Below are positions 13,333 to 24,182 of a stretch of DNA of 64,000 nt, piece by piece. The position numbers and the translations under genes are program-made. The DNA is from Dendrocalamus latiflorus. Taxonomy: Eukaryota; Streptophyta; Magnoliopsida; Poales; Poaceae. Location: positions 21,326,565 to 21,390,564 of the forward strand of contig CM029671.1 of NCBI GenBank assembly GCA_017311315.1. Reading direction: 5' to 3'. Numbering within the stretch: position 1 is the first letter of the stretch; each line of letters begins with the position of its first letter. Below the pieces are notes generated by a model. It was not told where the DNA came from and made no database searches. It saw only the letters and a list, made by a program, of their open reading frames with translations.

Positions 13333-13510
13333 GGGCCTGTTTGGTTGCCTGCATGCGGGTGGCTCGCACCAGCGTATACAGGGAGATGGTGTTTGGTTGG
13401 CTGCGGAGAGGAGAGAGCCTGCACGAGTGGATGCAAAAAAACAACTGGAGCCAGGCTGAGGAGCTTCCCCCTCAGCCTGGCCACGCTCATGCAAGCAACC
13501 AAACAGGCCC
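13333..13510. mobile_element. Tourist/PIF-Harbinger-like MITE (178 bp)
   Basis: A perfect inverted end GGGCCTGTTTGGTTGC at the left is matched by GCAACCAAACAGGCCC at the right. The element is flanked by the direct 3-bp duplication TTA (13330-13332 and 13511-13513). A 178-bp size, TTA target site and no coding capacity are the hallmarks of Tourist-like MITEs mobilised by PIF/Harbinger transposases. It lies about 440 bp beyond the 3' end of the minus-strand protease gene. Confidence 0.92.
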
Positions 13511-13948
13511 TTAGACGTTCAGGAGGAACACATGCATTTGGACAGTGGCGGTGGCACATTGTGCCCTGTGGGATCCAAGTGACCTCATAGGTTTTTTTTG
13601 CAAAATAAATTAAATACAATTGATATTTGTAATAAAAGATTGATCTTATAGAGTTCGAGTTCTGGCTTTGCCACTTCATTCAGATGCATACGCGCGTATG
13701 CATACGTGTGAGTGTGTGCGTGCCTCCCTTATACTTAAAAAACACAGTGATATAAATTACAGTCAATCTACCAATCATGTATATGATTTCGGTTTTTACA
13801 AGTGTTTCCAGGGTATCCCAAGTCGCAGTAACGGAATACCCTACCGATCAACGAGACAAGAAACGAAGCAACAACTATACAAAACTGACCAATAATACAA
13901 CTAACACGCACCGAAGAAGGCAGACCTGCATGTACGCGTATATACTCG

Positions 13949-15256
13949 TCAGAGCGTGCTGCACTTGGCTGGAGCAAACGACATTATCCCCTTCTGAACG
14001 TCGTAGAGTATGTGCACGTTCTGCTGCTGGTAGTTGCCGAGCGTGCTCATCGCGCCGTCGGTCTGGTTTTGCATCGCCAGGCACCACACGCTGGAGTCCA
14101 GGATCATGTAGTTGTCCACTGGCAGCACCATGTCCGCGCCGTCGAAGTGGAACGTCATGCTCGGCATGGCCGGCGGCGTCGACGTCGGGGACGAAAGCGC
14201 GAAGCACAGGTCGAGCCCCGTGGCGTCCGACCCGTCGATCAGCGGCAGCGTCACCAGGGACTGAACCGCGGCCCGGACCTGCTGGTAGGCTGCGTTGACT
14301 AGCGACGTGATCGTCGTGCCGGAATCGATGATGAGCCCTCCGGTGCCGCCGGTCCTCAGCGAGAATGCGTTGGGAGGGATGGACAGCGCCGTCGTGCCGA
14401 CCGATATGCCCGTCAGGTTTAGGTAGTAGTACGTGCTCATGGGCGCCTTCGATGGGCTGGCAACGAACGGCGTCGAACGGACGTCCGTGCCGTTGAGCGC
14501 CGCCGACGGCCCGAGGAGGAGCGTGCTGGTGCTGTTGGTGTCCTGGAATGGCGTGAGGCAGTACGAGAACTTGCCGGCGCCGAGCTGCGAGACGAGCGAC
14601 AGGCTGCCCCTGCCCAGCCCGACGAGGCCGGCCGAGCCGTTCCAGCCGTCGCTGCTTGCGTTGCTGCAACCGAAGGAGATGCCGGGAACCCGGACCTGGT
14701 TGGCCGGCGTCGAGCCGAACGTGAACGTCTCCACTCCCTGGACGCCCGACGTCCACCCGGTCCCGTACGTCAGGTTGTACGTGCACGAGCACCCGGGGGG
14801 CGGGCTCGCCCCGGCCAGCGCCGCGCACATGCTCAGCGAGTTGTTGCATGGGAGCACGCCGAACGTCGACGAGCTCGAGGGGTTGTACAGCCGCCCGGGC
14901 TGCTTGAAGCACTGCTTGCCGCAGGGCGCGCACTGCGTCCAGATGAGGTCGCTACCGGTATCCGCGATGGCCGCGTACGCCAGCGGCGGCGTGCCGATGG
15001 CCAGCGTCATGATGTACTCCCCGCCGTTGGGCAGGTCCTTCCGGGTGGGCGCGGACACCGTGCGGTCCGACGACGCGAGCTCCCGACCGAGCCGTGCGTG
15101 CCGGTGCATGTCGCGGCGCAGGGCGTCGCGCACGAACTGGGACGCGGTGACGTCGGGGTCGGAGTGGATGCGCGTGAGTCCGACGCGGACGCCGGCGGCA
15201 TTGGTGGCTAGCGTTGCACAGACGAACAGGAGAAGCACAGGGAGCGGTGACGCCAT
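13949..15256 (-). CDS. nepenthesin-like aspartic protease (pepsin family A1), intronless
   Basis: Predicted secreted or vacuolar aspartic endopeptidase of 435 residues, the usual length for plant atypical/nepenthesin-like A1 proteases. The order is a hydrophobic signal peptide (about residues 1-20), a pro-segment (to about 75), the N-terminal lobe with the catalytic triplet in ADTGSDLIWTQ (Asp99), the cysteine-rich insert beginning CAPC (Cys109, 112, 116), the 'FGCS' and 'GLGRGSLSLVSQL' signatures, the second catalytic triplet in IDSGTT (Asp311), and a C-terminus ending in CSTL. Several N-glycosylation sequons (such as NLT and NGT) occur. No intron is needed. The start is the ATG before the signal peptide, and a TATA box lies about 80 bp upstream. 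It is the divergent paralogue of the protease at 18613-19929. The natural substrate is unknown. Confidence 0.93.
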   Translation of the reverse strand: MASPLPVLLLFVCATLATNAAGVRVGLTRIHSDPDVTASQFVRDALRRDMHRHARLGRELASSDRTVSAPTRKDLPNGGEYIMTLAIGTPPLAYAAIADTGSDLIWTQCAPCGKQCFKQPGRLYNPSSSSTFGVLPCNNSLSMCAALAGASPPPGCSCTYNLTYGTGWTSGVQGVETFTFGSTPANQVRVPGISFGCSNASSDGWNGSAGLVGLGRGSLSLVSQLGAGKFSYCLTPFQDTNSTSTLLLGPSAALNGTDVRSTPFVASPSKAPMSTYYYLNLTGISVGTTALSIPPNAFSLRTGGTGGLIIDSGTTITSLVNAAYQQVRAAVQSLVTLPLIDGSDATGLDLCFALSSPTSTPPAMPSMTFHFDGADMVLPVDNYMILDSSVWCLAMQNQTDGAMSTLGNYQQQNVHILYDVQKGIMSFAPAKCSTL

Positions 15257-15333
15257 TTGTACACTCGATGCCTAGAGCTAGCCGCGGTATACTAGTAGCT
15301 GGGATGATACCACAATGGCATCGAAATACTTGC

Positions 15334-15341
15334 TTTATATA
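15334..15341 (-). promoter_or_regulatory. TATA box of the minus-strand aspartic protease
   Basis: On the minus strand this reads TATATAAA, about 80 bp upstream of the ATG (15256). That spacing leaves a short 5' leader of about 50 nt, typical of plant core promoters. Confidence 0.6.
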
Positions 15342-16819
15342 AGATCGATGTCTCGCCATGTGGCGTGCCGTAAACCTGTAATACTTCATACTTGGTCAAG
15401 CACGCCATTTTGTGCTAGTCTTTTTGGTGTGTTGCCTGGAAGGAACTGAAACAATGTTAATTATCCTGCGATTCCTGTCACGATTCCGCGGAGGCTAAAT
15501 TTTCATGAAATTAGGTGAGGTACTTGTTCGGCGTGCAGGCAAATAAGCATTCAAACTAGCGTACGTTCTCAATTGGACGAGAACCTGTGGTCGTCTGATA
15601 ATTGTTAGGCGCCTTCGTCAAAGCCGTCATGGTCCAAAAGCAGGTAAGCTGATTGACTGAATCCAATCAGAGGAGAGAACCGCGTGTCGATAGCGCCTCC
15701 AACCACCGACGCCTCCCTTTTTGAAATACATAATGTACAGTTATCAGCATTGCTGCATAGGTTGAGGAAAGGTCTTACACTCTTACGTCTCTTGAGCGCC
15801 ATTACCAGACGTACGCTTTGAAACTGGATATGTTCGCTATATTTATTACCTTGGATCATTTCAATTCTCAAATCTAACGAATAAAATCTAGGAGGGCTTC
15901 CGATTCAACGACAGACGAAGCGCACACACCACGAGTATACTTCAGTAAGAAATTTTGTAAGGTCGAAGAACCATTGCCGGTCTCCGTCTTTCTAGTCGTG
16001 TGTTATGTGTACGCGTCTTCATTGTAATCAGGAAGAAAAAAATCAATTTAACCATCTCTCTGGCGAAAGCGTGTCTTGTCAATTCCTGAAGCATTCGTCA
16101 GAACTGCCAAAAAATGTTTTGTGACAAGACTATCGCGTTCGCGTGACGCGTTCTTGGAGGGAGACATGTTTAGTGCTGGCCATTTTCACTGTCTATGATT
16201 GTAACGCTGACCCTGATTATCCAGCCATCGAATTCTCAAAAATTTAAGTAAAAGTGTAGAGGTACTAGTCCTTGATGTGGATTACCGATGTATTAAATTT
16301 CAATCGTCCTGTTAACTGCGTAGGCTAATCGCACCTGATGGTTCTCGATCTGCCTGTGTGGTGTACAGCTTAGTCGGTGCTAATCAAGCGAAACATATTA
16401 GCATAAAAATGAGTATACAGTTACCAGATGGTACACTCTTATACCTTTTCTTATATATAAAGGTTCATATATCATATTAGAATTTATGAGATACGATATG
16501 AACATACACAATATAAAGAATAAAGAAGATAAATCTGTTAGAGAGAATCAAAATAACGATATTGAATCAACCACAACGAGAGAGAAGATTTGATGAAGTC
16601 AATCGTATTCCTTAAGCACAACCTTAAAAGAGTACAAGGAAATGTCAGTCTCTCACGGCCCTCTCAAATCTTTTAGCATCATCGGACCCTTATCCTATAC
16701 AAAACTTTAGTGCTACAGAATAACATAGCATCTAATCCTCTCATGCATATCTAACTTTGGATAAATGACTTCTTTGCTTTATTGTTTGGTTGGTTAGATG
16801 ATCACTCCTTATAGCTTTA
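15342..16819. other. intergenic spacer between the protease genes, proximal part
   Basis: Promoter-side DNA of the minus-strand protease followed by AT-rich sequence. I see no gene; the open frames here are short and resemble nothing known. Confidence 0.4.
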
Positions 16820-17177
16820 GAGCAACTCCAATAGAAGAGCTAAATCATTTTCTAAAGGTAAATTTGGCTATTATTGGAGAAAAAACGTCTCCAATAGACT
16901 CTGTAAATGACTCTCCAAATTTAGTAGCTCTCCATCCCTCCTCCTTCGCTCTCTATTTTTGGATAGCCTACCTCGCTCACCATCCAGCCTCTTGGCGCGG
17001 TCGGCGTTTCCTTCCCGCACGCTGCGCCCCATTCCCGCGCGTACGCGACCCACCGCGCGCCCTCTAGTTTAGATAGCCTGTTGGAGTAGTCTTGTTTTTT
17101 TGGGTGAGATTCATTTTAGAGAATAGCTAAATCACTAAATTTGGATACTTCTTTTGGCTAATCTTTTGGAGTTGCTC
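16820..17177. mobile_element. PIF/Harbinger-like MITE (358 bp)
   Basis: Left end GAGCAACTCCAA and right end TTGGAGTTGCTC are perfect inverted repeats. Both sides carry the direct duplication TTA (16817-16819 and 17178-17180). The interior is non-coding. TTA target duplications and this size point to the PIF/Harbinger group. Confidence 0.88.
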
Positions 17178-18500
17178 TTATATAGTCTCCTCTAACCCTT
17201 CTCTAAAGTGGAGTAGAAATCCTGCTCCAAAAGAAAGTAAGAATCCTAATCTTATTAAAATGCATTTATGATTTCTTATAGCAAACATTTCTAAATCCTA
17301 AAAGACTAATATATAAGTTATCATACTCAACAATCTTCACATTGACTCTTATCCGTTAAAGTCGTCGTACTCTTTCAATCATTGTGCTCCTCCAAGAATT
17401 CGTTCCAAATCAGCTTCATATATTTTTTATTTTTTCTCTCACCTTTAGAAGTACACCTACCATAAAGGCTTATATCCATCACTACACTATACATATCAGT
17501 GTTCGGACTAACCTGTCTAAATCCTCCACTTAGGGCATCTCCAATGGTTATAGCTAGCAACTAACTATAAGACTTCCACATCATCTATATAGTACACACT
17601 AAAGTTAGCATTCTAAAGAACTATCTATAAGGATAGCTATTTGATGCTTACATGCACACACAGAATTTATGGAGGCTGCCTCGTTTGGCGCTATAGACTA
17701 TCTCTAGAGCCGTAGAGAGCTGCGTTCTCTTTCTTCATTTAATATCTTCCACGTAGGACAGTTGATGACATGGACTCTCTTGTAGATAGCTGCTATAGAC
17801 CCATACGCACCACCTGCTCGTAAAAGTCTAGCGCTGATGCCACCATCAATGAAACCGAGTGTACGAGCGCCACGTGCCATTGCATCGCAGTGCACTTCCG
17901 GGAAGCCACCTCATCGTCGCTGCAGCTGAGGCCCACCTTCGCCGCCTCTCTTTCTTTTTCTTAAATTAAGATGGTGCGCCAGAGAGAGACAAGATGACCA
18001 TGAGAAAGGAGACGGCGTGAGGAAGATGAGGTGGAGGGAAGACCGAGGCGACGGGCTCACCGGCGGCAAGCCGGGGGAGGGAAAGCGTGCATGGCCGTGA
18101 GTGGAAAAGTGGAGGGGCATGATAGTGTAAGGTTTTATCCAATGGTCAACAGAAATCCCTTATATTTCTTTTAGTTGATGACACTCTTGTGTACACATGT
18201 AATGATGTAATGGCAGGAGTTAATCGTTTCTGATTAATAGCGAACTACTCCTACATTCATGCGGAAAGAAGAAGACGATCGTGCACATAGATGCTTTACC
18301 TGATTCTCTCCCTCTCTCCTGCAGATAGATTAAGTTGTTGCTGAAAATTGAAATCAAGGTGCGTTAACTTTACATAATTAAATTAAGCTGCGAGAGGGGA
18401 TGGTCGTCTTTGTTTTTTATCAATCACACATCATCATCCATTAATTCGTACTAATGGAAATGATCACATGCACAACAGCGCAAGTGCTCAACGCACAAAA
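17178..18500. other. intergenic spacer with a partial 'GGGCATCTCCAATGG' element
   Basis: No gene is seen. At about 17531 a typical grass MITE-like end, GGGCATCTCCAATGG, is followed by sequence rich in CTATA-type repeats (to about 17800), but I could not find the matching right end. The element is therefore truncated or diverged. The segment from about 18120 to 18500 is the upstream region of the plus-strand protease. Confidence 0.35.
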
Positions 18501-18506
18501 CCCTCC

Positions 18507-18514
18507 TATTAATA
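18507..18514 (+). promoter_or_regulatory. TATA-like box of the plus-strand aspartic protease
   Basis: TATTAATA lies about 100 bp upstream of the ATG at 18613. If it is used, transcription would begin near 18540, downstream of the in-frame ATG at 18454. This supports the shorter protein start. Confidence 0.45.
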
Positions 18515-18612
18515 CCCTTGCAAATTTCAACTTTGCTCATCAAGCCAAGATCGATATCTTCTCAAGCCCCGCTCTTTCAAATCTACTCGATCTTCCATGC
18601 ATGCATATATGC

Positions 18613-19929
18613 ATGGCTCCATTGCAAGCCCTAAGCTTGCTTCTCCTTGCTTCCCTAGCCGGCTCGGCGGCACCACCGTCCGGCTACCGCTTCGAGCTCA
18701 CCCACGTCGACTCCAAAGGCGGCTTCACCAAGAGAGAGCTCATGCGCCGAGCCGCGCATAGGAGCCGCCTCCGAGAGACGACGCTATCATCAGCCAGGCA
18801 GGGCTCGGCGGGCTCGACTTCTTCAACCTCAGACGCCCGGTCCAGGCTCCATTGGAGCCAATCGGAGTACCTCATGGAGCTCGCCATCGGCACACCGCCG
18901 GTGCCGTTCGTCGCCATCGCCGACACCGGCAGCGACCTCATCTGGACGCAGTCGCAGCCGTGCACCCGCTGCTTCCCGCAGTCGACGCCCATATACAACC
19001 CCTTCGCCTCGCCCAGCTTCTCCCTCGTACCGTGCTCCAGCGCCGTGTGCCAGGGCTCCGAGCACTTCCCTTTGAACAGCAGCTGCACCCCTCCACTGTG
19101 CAGGTACCACTACGAGTACGGCGACATGGCCTTCTCGGAGGGCGTCATGGGCACGGAGACGCTGACCTTCCGCTCGGGCACGCCCGGCAAATTCGTCTCC
19201 GTCGGCGGCGTCGCCTTCGGCTGTGGCAACGTCAACGAGGGCGCGTCGTTCAACTCCACCGGCACGGTCGGCCTCGGCCGGGGCCCCCTGTCCCTCGTGG
19301 CGCAGCTGGGGTTCGGCAAGTTCTCCTACTGCCTCACCACCTTCTTTGAGCCCAAGCTGACCAGCCCGCTCCTGTTCGGCTCCCTCGCGGACCTCACCAC
19401 CGGCGGCCGGAGCGGCGCCCCCGCCCTGCAGACGACGCCGCTGGTGCAGAGCCCGCTGAACCCGACATGGTACTACGTCTCCCTCGAGGGCTTATCGTTT
19501 GGCGACACTCGCCTGCCGATCCCGAAGGACGCCTTCGAGCTGCACAGCAACGGCACCGGAGGCATGCTCGTGGACTCGGGCTCCACTTACACTCGTCTGC
19601 AGGAGAGAGCTTTCAGGGTTGTCGCGAAGCACGTCGAGGAGATCATGATCGGCCAACCGGACGAATCTAACTGTTACCAAGTTCCAGACGGTAAGGAGCC
19701 TCCAACCATGCCGGACATGGTACTGCACTTCGCCGGCGGCGCCGATATGAGGCTACACAGGGACAACTACATGATCTTTGACAGAGAGAGCTCGGCACTC
19801 TGCTTAGCCATTACGGGGGCCCCTGGGATGTCGATCTTGGGCAATTTCCAGCAGCAGAACATGCACATGCTCTATGACATCACTGTGGGGCGCTTGTCAT
19901 TTGTGCCAGCCGATTGTAGTAAGCTCTAA
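18613..19929 (+). CDS. nepenthesin-like aspartic protease (pepsin family A1), intronless
   Basis: Predicted secreted or vacuolar aspartic endopeptidase of 438 residues from the ATG at 18613. The frame is open upstream to an ATG at 18454 (491 residues). I chose 18613 because the protein then opens directly with a signal peptide (MAPLQALSLLLLASLAG), the length matches the paralogue at 13949-15256, and a TATA-like box at 18507 lies inside the longer version; an ATG at 18601 is also possible. Catalytic aspartates are Asp104 (ADTGSDLIWTQ) and Asp321 (VDSGST). The family signatures FGCGN and GLGRGPLSLVAQL are present, and the C-terminus is CSKL. The position that is the first cysteine of the CxPC motif in the paralogue is serine here (WTQSQPC). 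The 3'UTR is duplicated 4.2 kb downstream. Confidence 0.92.
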   Translation: MAPLQALSLLLLASLAGSAAPPSGYRFELTHVDSKGGFTKRELMRRAAHRSRLRETTLSSARQGSAGSTSSTSDARSRLHWSQSEYLMELAIGTPPVPFVAIADTGSDLIWTQSQPCTRCFPQSTPIYNPFASPSFSLVPCSSAVCQGSEHFPLNSSCTPPLCRYHYEYGDMAFSEGVMGTETLTFRSGTPGKFVSVGGVAFGCGNVNEGASFNSTGTVGLGRGPLSLVAQLGFGKFSYCLTTFFEPKLTSPLLFGSLADLTTGGRSGAPALQTTPLVQSPLNPTWYYVSLEGLSFGDTRLPIPKDAFELHSNGTGGMLVDSGSTYTRLQERAFRVVAKHVEEIMIGQPDESNCYQVPDGKEPPTMPDMVLHFAGGADMRLHRDNYMIFDRESSALCLAITGAPGMSILGNFQQQNMHMLYDITVGRLSFVPADCSKL

Positions 19930-19979
19930 GCTCTGAAGTATGTAATGTTAAACAAACTATCGGATATGATTCTATCTTT

Positions 19980-21570
19980 TTTTTAGATAAAGGATATAAA
20001 ATCTGGCCTCTATATCCACGTGGGATATATGCAGTCAAAGGTTACATGAGCACTTAGGCTCAAAGCCTCAAAACTGAGGAACTTAAAACAACAAAGAAGA
20101 GAGCTTAAGGACTAAGAAAAAAGTTAGAAAGACTAAGCTTCAAAACTTCTTCTCCATCCTTACTTTCAACCAAGTCTCTATCCCCATCCGACTGCGCCAT
20201 CCAAACTTCGGTCTACTTTGCGTGAATAAGGACCTCTGAGGCGACGCCTCCAAGGAGGCGACTAGGGTCGCCGACGTCGCCTGCCTCACTGAGGCAAGGT
20301 TTTCACCTAGAGATCAGTATACATGAGGGCTATGGAGTGCCATGACAACACCTCCAGGAAGGAAAATGGCGCCCGAAGGCGTCATTGTTGTCGAGATCAA
20401 TAAGATCACCGGCAAGGCTTTCGCCAGCACATCCACAGCACCACACACACTACCCATTCACAAATTAGACCGCCACCAACAAACCGGTCCTGCTCGCCTC
20501 AAGGCCATGGCATAGCCACCCTTGAACTCCACGATGAGCCGCTTCCTGCAAAGTCTGCCTCTGTAGAAACGACTTTGCGACGCCTATGCGTCACTGAGCA
20601 TCACTCAAGGCCGCCGCTCGAAGAGAACTCGCTTAGGTGTCTTCGCCGGCCTGCCGGCCACGCTCGCCACGACCCCTTCACCGCCGGCCCGCGCCCCGCA
20701 CGACGCATGCCGCCGACGCTACGGCACCCACGCCCGAACGCGTGCCGCCGGCGCTTGGCCTCCCGCGCCCGCATGCGCAGCTCCCGACCGCCGGTGCTTC
20801 GGCTTACGCGCCCGCACGCGCGTCGGCCGCCGCCGTACCCAAGCCGGCCCGCAGCCGCCTCGGGCCGTCCGGTCTTGGCTCGATGTCCCGACCTCCGTGA
20901 AGTGACGCCGCCCGTAGCCTTGCCACCGACCGCCCTCCGCCCGCGTGCCGCCGCTCGAAGCCACACCACCGGCCGCTCACCGCCCCGTAAGGCGCCGACC
21001 GCCCCGCACGGCGCCACCTCGGCTCCTCCGTTCGCGAGTCGCCGCCCGCAGCTGCGCCACCTCCGGTCCTCCTCCTCGCCCGGCCGCCGCACCGGCACTC
21101 CGCCTCGCCCGGCCGCCGCACCGGCCCTCCACCTCGCCGGCCAAGCACCCCGCCCGGCCGCCGCACCGGCCCTCCACTTCGCCGGCCAAGCACCCCGGCT
21201 GCCGCCCGAAGCGGGCTTCCCGCTCCGTTGTTGCGCCGCCACTCGAGGCCGGCTGCCGCTAAGCCCACGCCCGCCCAGATCCAGACGCACCCGACCAGAT
21301 CCAGGCGAGAAAGTCCCGCCGCCGCCTTCCTAGCACCCGCACCAGCCTCCGGCGGCGTGCTCCAGCGGCGGCAAGGCGAAGGGGAGAGGTCTTTTTTTCG
21401 GGGGAAGGGGAGAGGAAAGGGGGGAGAAGGGAAGCGGCGGCGTGTCTGGTTTTGATCAGATTTTTTCTGTTCTGCGTCTGATAACTCCCATTTTGCTTCA
21501 AGTCAGGCATTCCTTGTGGGGAAGGATTTTGGAGCCGCGCCAGCCTACGATTTTGCTCTCCGTCACCCCA
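19980..21570 (-). mobile_element. GC-rich insert with a LINE-like tail, minus orientation
   Basis: This segment is absent from the second duplication unit, where TCTATCT is joined directly to AGAGTTAGAGTCC. On the minus strand it ends '..CCTTTATCTAAAAAAAA' after 'GAGGCCAGATTTTATATCC'. That 3' end closely resembles the minus-strand end of the LINE at 47791-51055, where 'GAGGCTGGAA' precedes 'TTATCTAAAAAAA'. The remainder (20200-21450) is very GC-rich, with an imperfect triplicate of about 45 bp near 21086-21200. Long frames there (20575-21333 plus, 20601-21290 minus) are Arg/Pro/Ala-biased by composition and I do not call them genes. It is best read as a non-autonomous, LINE-mobilised element. 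No clear target duplication was found, and deletion in unit 2 is the alternative. Confidence 0.45.
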
Positions 21571-21571
21571 A

Positions 21572-23536
21572 CCGAGTTAGAGTCCGGTAGGACTTGAGTT
21601 GATCTTTCAGTTCATAGCATGTATTGTAGATTTTGTCAACTGGTCATTTCGTATCTAGCACGTGAAGTCCACACCGAAAGGTACATGCCGTAAGTGAAGC
21701 ACCTAAATCTCCCTCCACAACACCCCCTCCCTACGGAATAAGCCCCCTCCTAATGGCATCCCCTTCCTCAGCCCCAGAGTGGATGCCGAAGCTAAGTCCT
21801 GATGGTGAAGTAAAGAAGGTGCCACTTAGCCCGGAGGACCCATCGAAGCAGGTGTTGGTGGGGAGCGGCCTCACCCGGAGGCTGAGCAAAGTTTATTGGA
21901 GGTTCTTCACAAAAATGTGGATGTCTTTCGCGTGGTCACATGGCGATATCACCGGAGTGGAGCACTCCACCATCGAACACAAGCTGGCGGTGCGCCCCAA
22001 CACAAGTCAGTCAAACAGTGCCTAAGGCGGATGTCCCTTGATAGGCAAGAGGGTGCTAAGGCAGAGGTGGCTAAACTAATCGCCTCTAGCATCATCAGAG
22101 AAGTAGTCCACCCTGAGTGGCTTGCCAACTCAGTGCTGGTGAAGAAGTCAAATGGCACCTGGCACATGTGCATGGACTTCACTAACCTTAATAAGGCATG
22201 CCACAAGGACAACTATCCATTGTTGCGTATTAACTAACTGGTGGACGCAACAGTGGGCTATGAGATGATGAGTTTCCACGCATACTCTGGATACCACCAG
22301 ATATGCATGGCAAAGGAGGGCGAAGTGCAGACAAGCTTTATAGTCCCTGGTGGGACATACTGCTTTGTCAGGATGCCCTTTGGGCTAAAGAACGCTGGGG
22401 CCACCTTCACTAGGCCCGTCATACTTGTCCTAGCATCACAATTGGGCTAGAATGTCGAGGCCTATGTTGATGACATGGTCATTGAGAGCAGGCGAGTGGC
22501 ATCCCATGACGCGGACCTCCATGAAACCTTCGACAACCTCCGACGGGCCGGAATAAAACTCAACCTAGAGAAATGTGTCTTCAGAGTCTTAGAGAAATGT
22601 GTCTTTAGAGTCCTAGCGGGCAAGCTACTCAGTTTCTTAGTGTTTGGGAGGGGAATCGAAGCTAACCCAAATAAGATCAACACTATACTATCCATGGAGG
22701 CTTCGAAGACCGTTAGGGAGGTCCAGAGGCTTGCGGGTCACCTGGCTGCCCTTAGTCATTTCCTAGCAAGGGTGGGGGAGTGAGTGCTACCCTTCTTCAG
22801 AACGCTTCGTAGCTCAGGTGACTTTTAATGGACTGACGAGTGTGCATAGGCCTTCAGAGACTTGAAGAAATACCTTGCCAAGCTCCCTAGGCTCGTGTGT
22901 CCAGCACCAGAGGTTTCGTTACTGTTGTACCTCACAACAACTCTCCTTGCGTTCAGTGCAGTGCTTGTGCTGGAGGAAGGCTCTGTACAGCCGCTGGTCT
23001 ACTATGTCTTTGAAGCCCTATAGGGAGTGAAGATGTATTACACTAAGTTGGAGAAGCTAGCTTACGCATTGCTCATGGCTTCACGTAAAGCAACAACATT
23101 ACTTCCTGGCACACAACATCACAGTGCCCTTGTCTTCCCATAAGGGAGAGTTACAAAATAAAGAATCCACAGGCCGCATCGGCAAGTGGATGGCTGAGCT
23201 AGCCCCTTTTCCATCACCTATATCACACAAACTATCATAAAGTCACAAATATTGCAGACTTTGTTGCCGAATGGACCCCCGTGAGCTAGCAAGCAGCCCA
23301 ACAGCCCATGGACCTTGCACACGGATGGGGCATATAGCGCAGTGGGCGCAGGAGGGGCCATTGTCACAACACCCAAAGGGCAAACCCTAGCATACACAAC
23401 ATGCCTTGACTTCCTTATGACCAACAACACGACAGAGTATGAGGCACTGTTGTTCACGCGGCCTCTGCAAAGTGAAGGCGTTCAGAGCGCAGAGGATCCT
23501 CAGCCAAAAATAGAGAACGAAGCCCCTAGGTTCCGC
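21572..23536 (+). pseudogene. dead Ty3/gypsy retrotransposon pol fragment, copy 1
   Basis: Pieces of reverse transcriptase are readable in several frames. They include the 'VHPEWLANSVLVKKSNGTW' block (about 22107-22163), 'MPFGLKNAGATFTRP' (about 22372-22416) and the catalytic YVDDM (about 22463-22477). A later 'DGAYSAVGAGGAI' block (about 23318-23356) is the start of an RNase H domain. Stops and frameshifts separate the pieces. No LTRs, integrase or gag were recognised. The fragment lies in unit 1 of the tandem duplication, upstream of the 48-bp array. Confidence 0.85.
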
Positions 23537-24131
23537 TTCACTTTATGGAGTATACAAAGAGCATGGAGCTCCCGAGCTCTACGACACTCTGCAGAGTATA
23601 AATAGGGGTATGGAGTCGATGGGCTCCACACCACTCTATGGAGTATAAATAAGAGCACGGAGTCGACTGGCTCCACGCTAACTCTACGGAGTATAAATAG
23701 GAGCGCGGAGTCGACGGACTCTGCACCTACTCTACGGAGTATAAATCAGAGCCAGGACTCTCGCATGTCCATGCCAATTCTACATAGTATAAATAAGAGG
23801 TGGAGTCGATCGTCTCCATGCCACTCTACAGAGTATAAATAAGAGTCAGGACACTTGTGCATCCTGGTCCACTATACGGAATATAAATAAGAGCTAGAAC
23901 CCTCACGCATTCCAGCAAACTCTATAGAGTATAAATCAGAGCACAATGTCGACCAGCTCCGTGCCACCCTACAGGGTATAAATAAGAGCGTAGAGTCGAT
24001 TGGATCCGCGATACTCTTCGGAGTATAAATTAGGACCGAGACCCTAGCATGTCTCGGCCAACTCTATGGAGTAGAAATCAGAGCATGGAGTCAACCGGCT
24101 CTGCGCCACTCTATCGAGTATAAGTAAGAGC
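23537..24131 (+). repeat. 48-bp tandem array 1 with a TATAAATA in most units
   Basis: About 12 units of 46-48 bp. Each has the core ACTCTACGGAGTATAAATA or a variant, followed by a half that alternates between a 'GGAGTCGACTGGCTCC' type and a 'CCAGGACTCTCGCATGTCC' type. Both halves are self-complementary, so each unit can fold into two small hairpins flanking a TATA-like sequence. The last unit runs into the duplicated protease 3'UTR at 24132. Confidence 0.88.
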
Positions 24132-24182
24132 TCTGAAGCTCTGAAGTATGTAATGTTAAACAAACTATCGGATATGATTCTA

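Larger units (their letters stand above)
19926..24131 (+). repeat. large tandem duplication, unit 1
   Basis: The order is protease stop codon/3'UTR (to 19979), a 1.6-kb GC-rich insert (about 19980-21570), a dead Ty3/gypsy pol fragment (21572-23536) and a 48-bp array (23537-24131). Apart from the insert, the same order is found in unit 2 (24132-26980). The segment 'TCTGAAGTATGTAATGTTAA' through 'GATATGATTCTATCT' is present in both units. Confidence 0.8.

Noticed and set aside
13288..13679. Open frames of about 100 codons on both strands.
   Set aside because: They lie over the 178-bp Tourist-like MITE and its flanks and have no protein similarity that I can see.
14433..15275. 280-codon plus-strand frame opposite the first aspartic protease.
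   Set aside because: It is the antisense shadow of a clear protease gene with the catalytic motifs on minus.
20575..21333. Long open frames on both strands in a GC-rich segment (252 codons plus, 229 codons minus).
   Set aside because: The composition is extreme in Arg/Pro/Ala on several frames at once, with internal repeats and no domain; GC-rich DNA has few stops by chance. The segment lies in an insert absent from the sister duplication unit.
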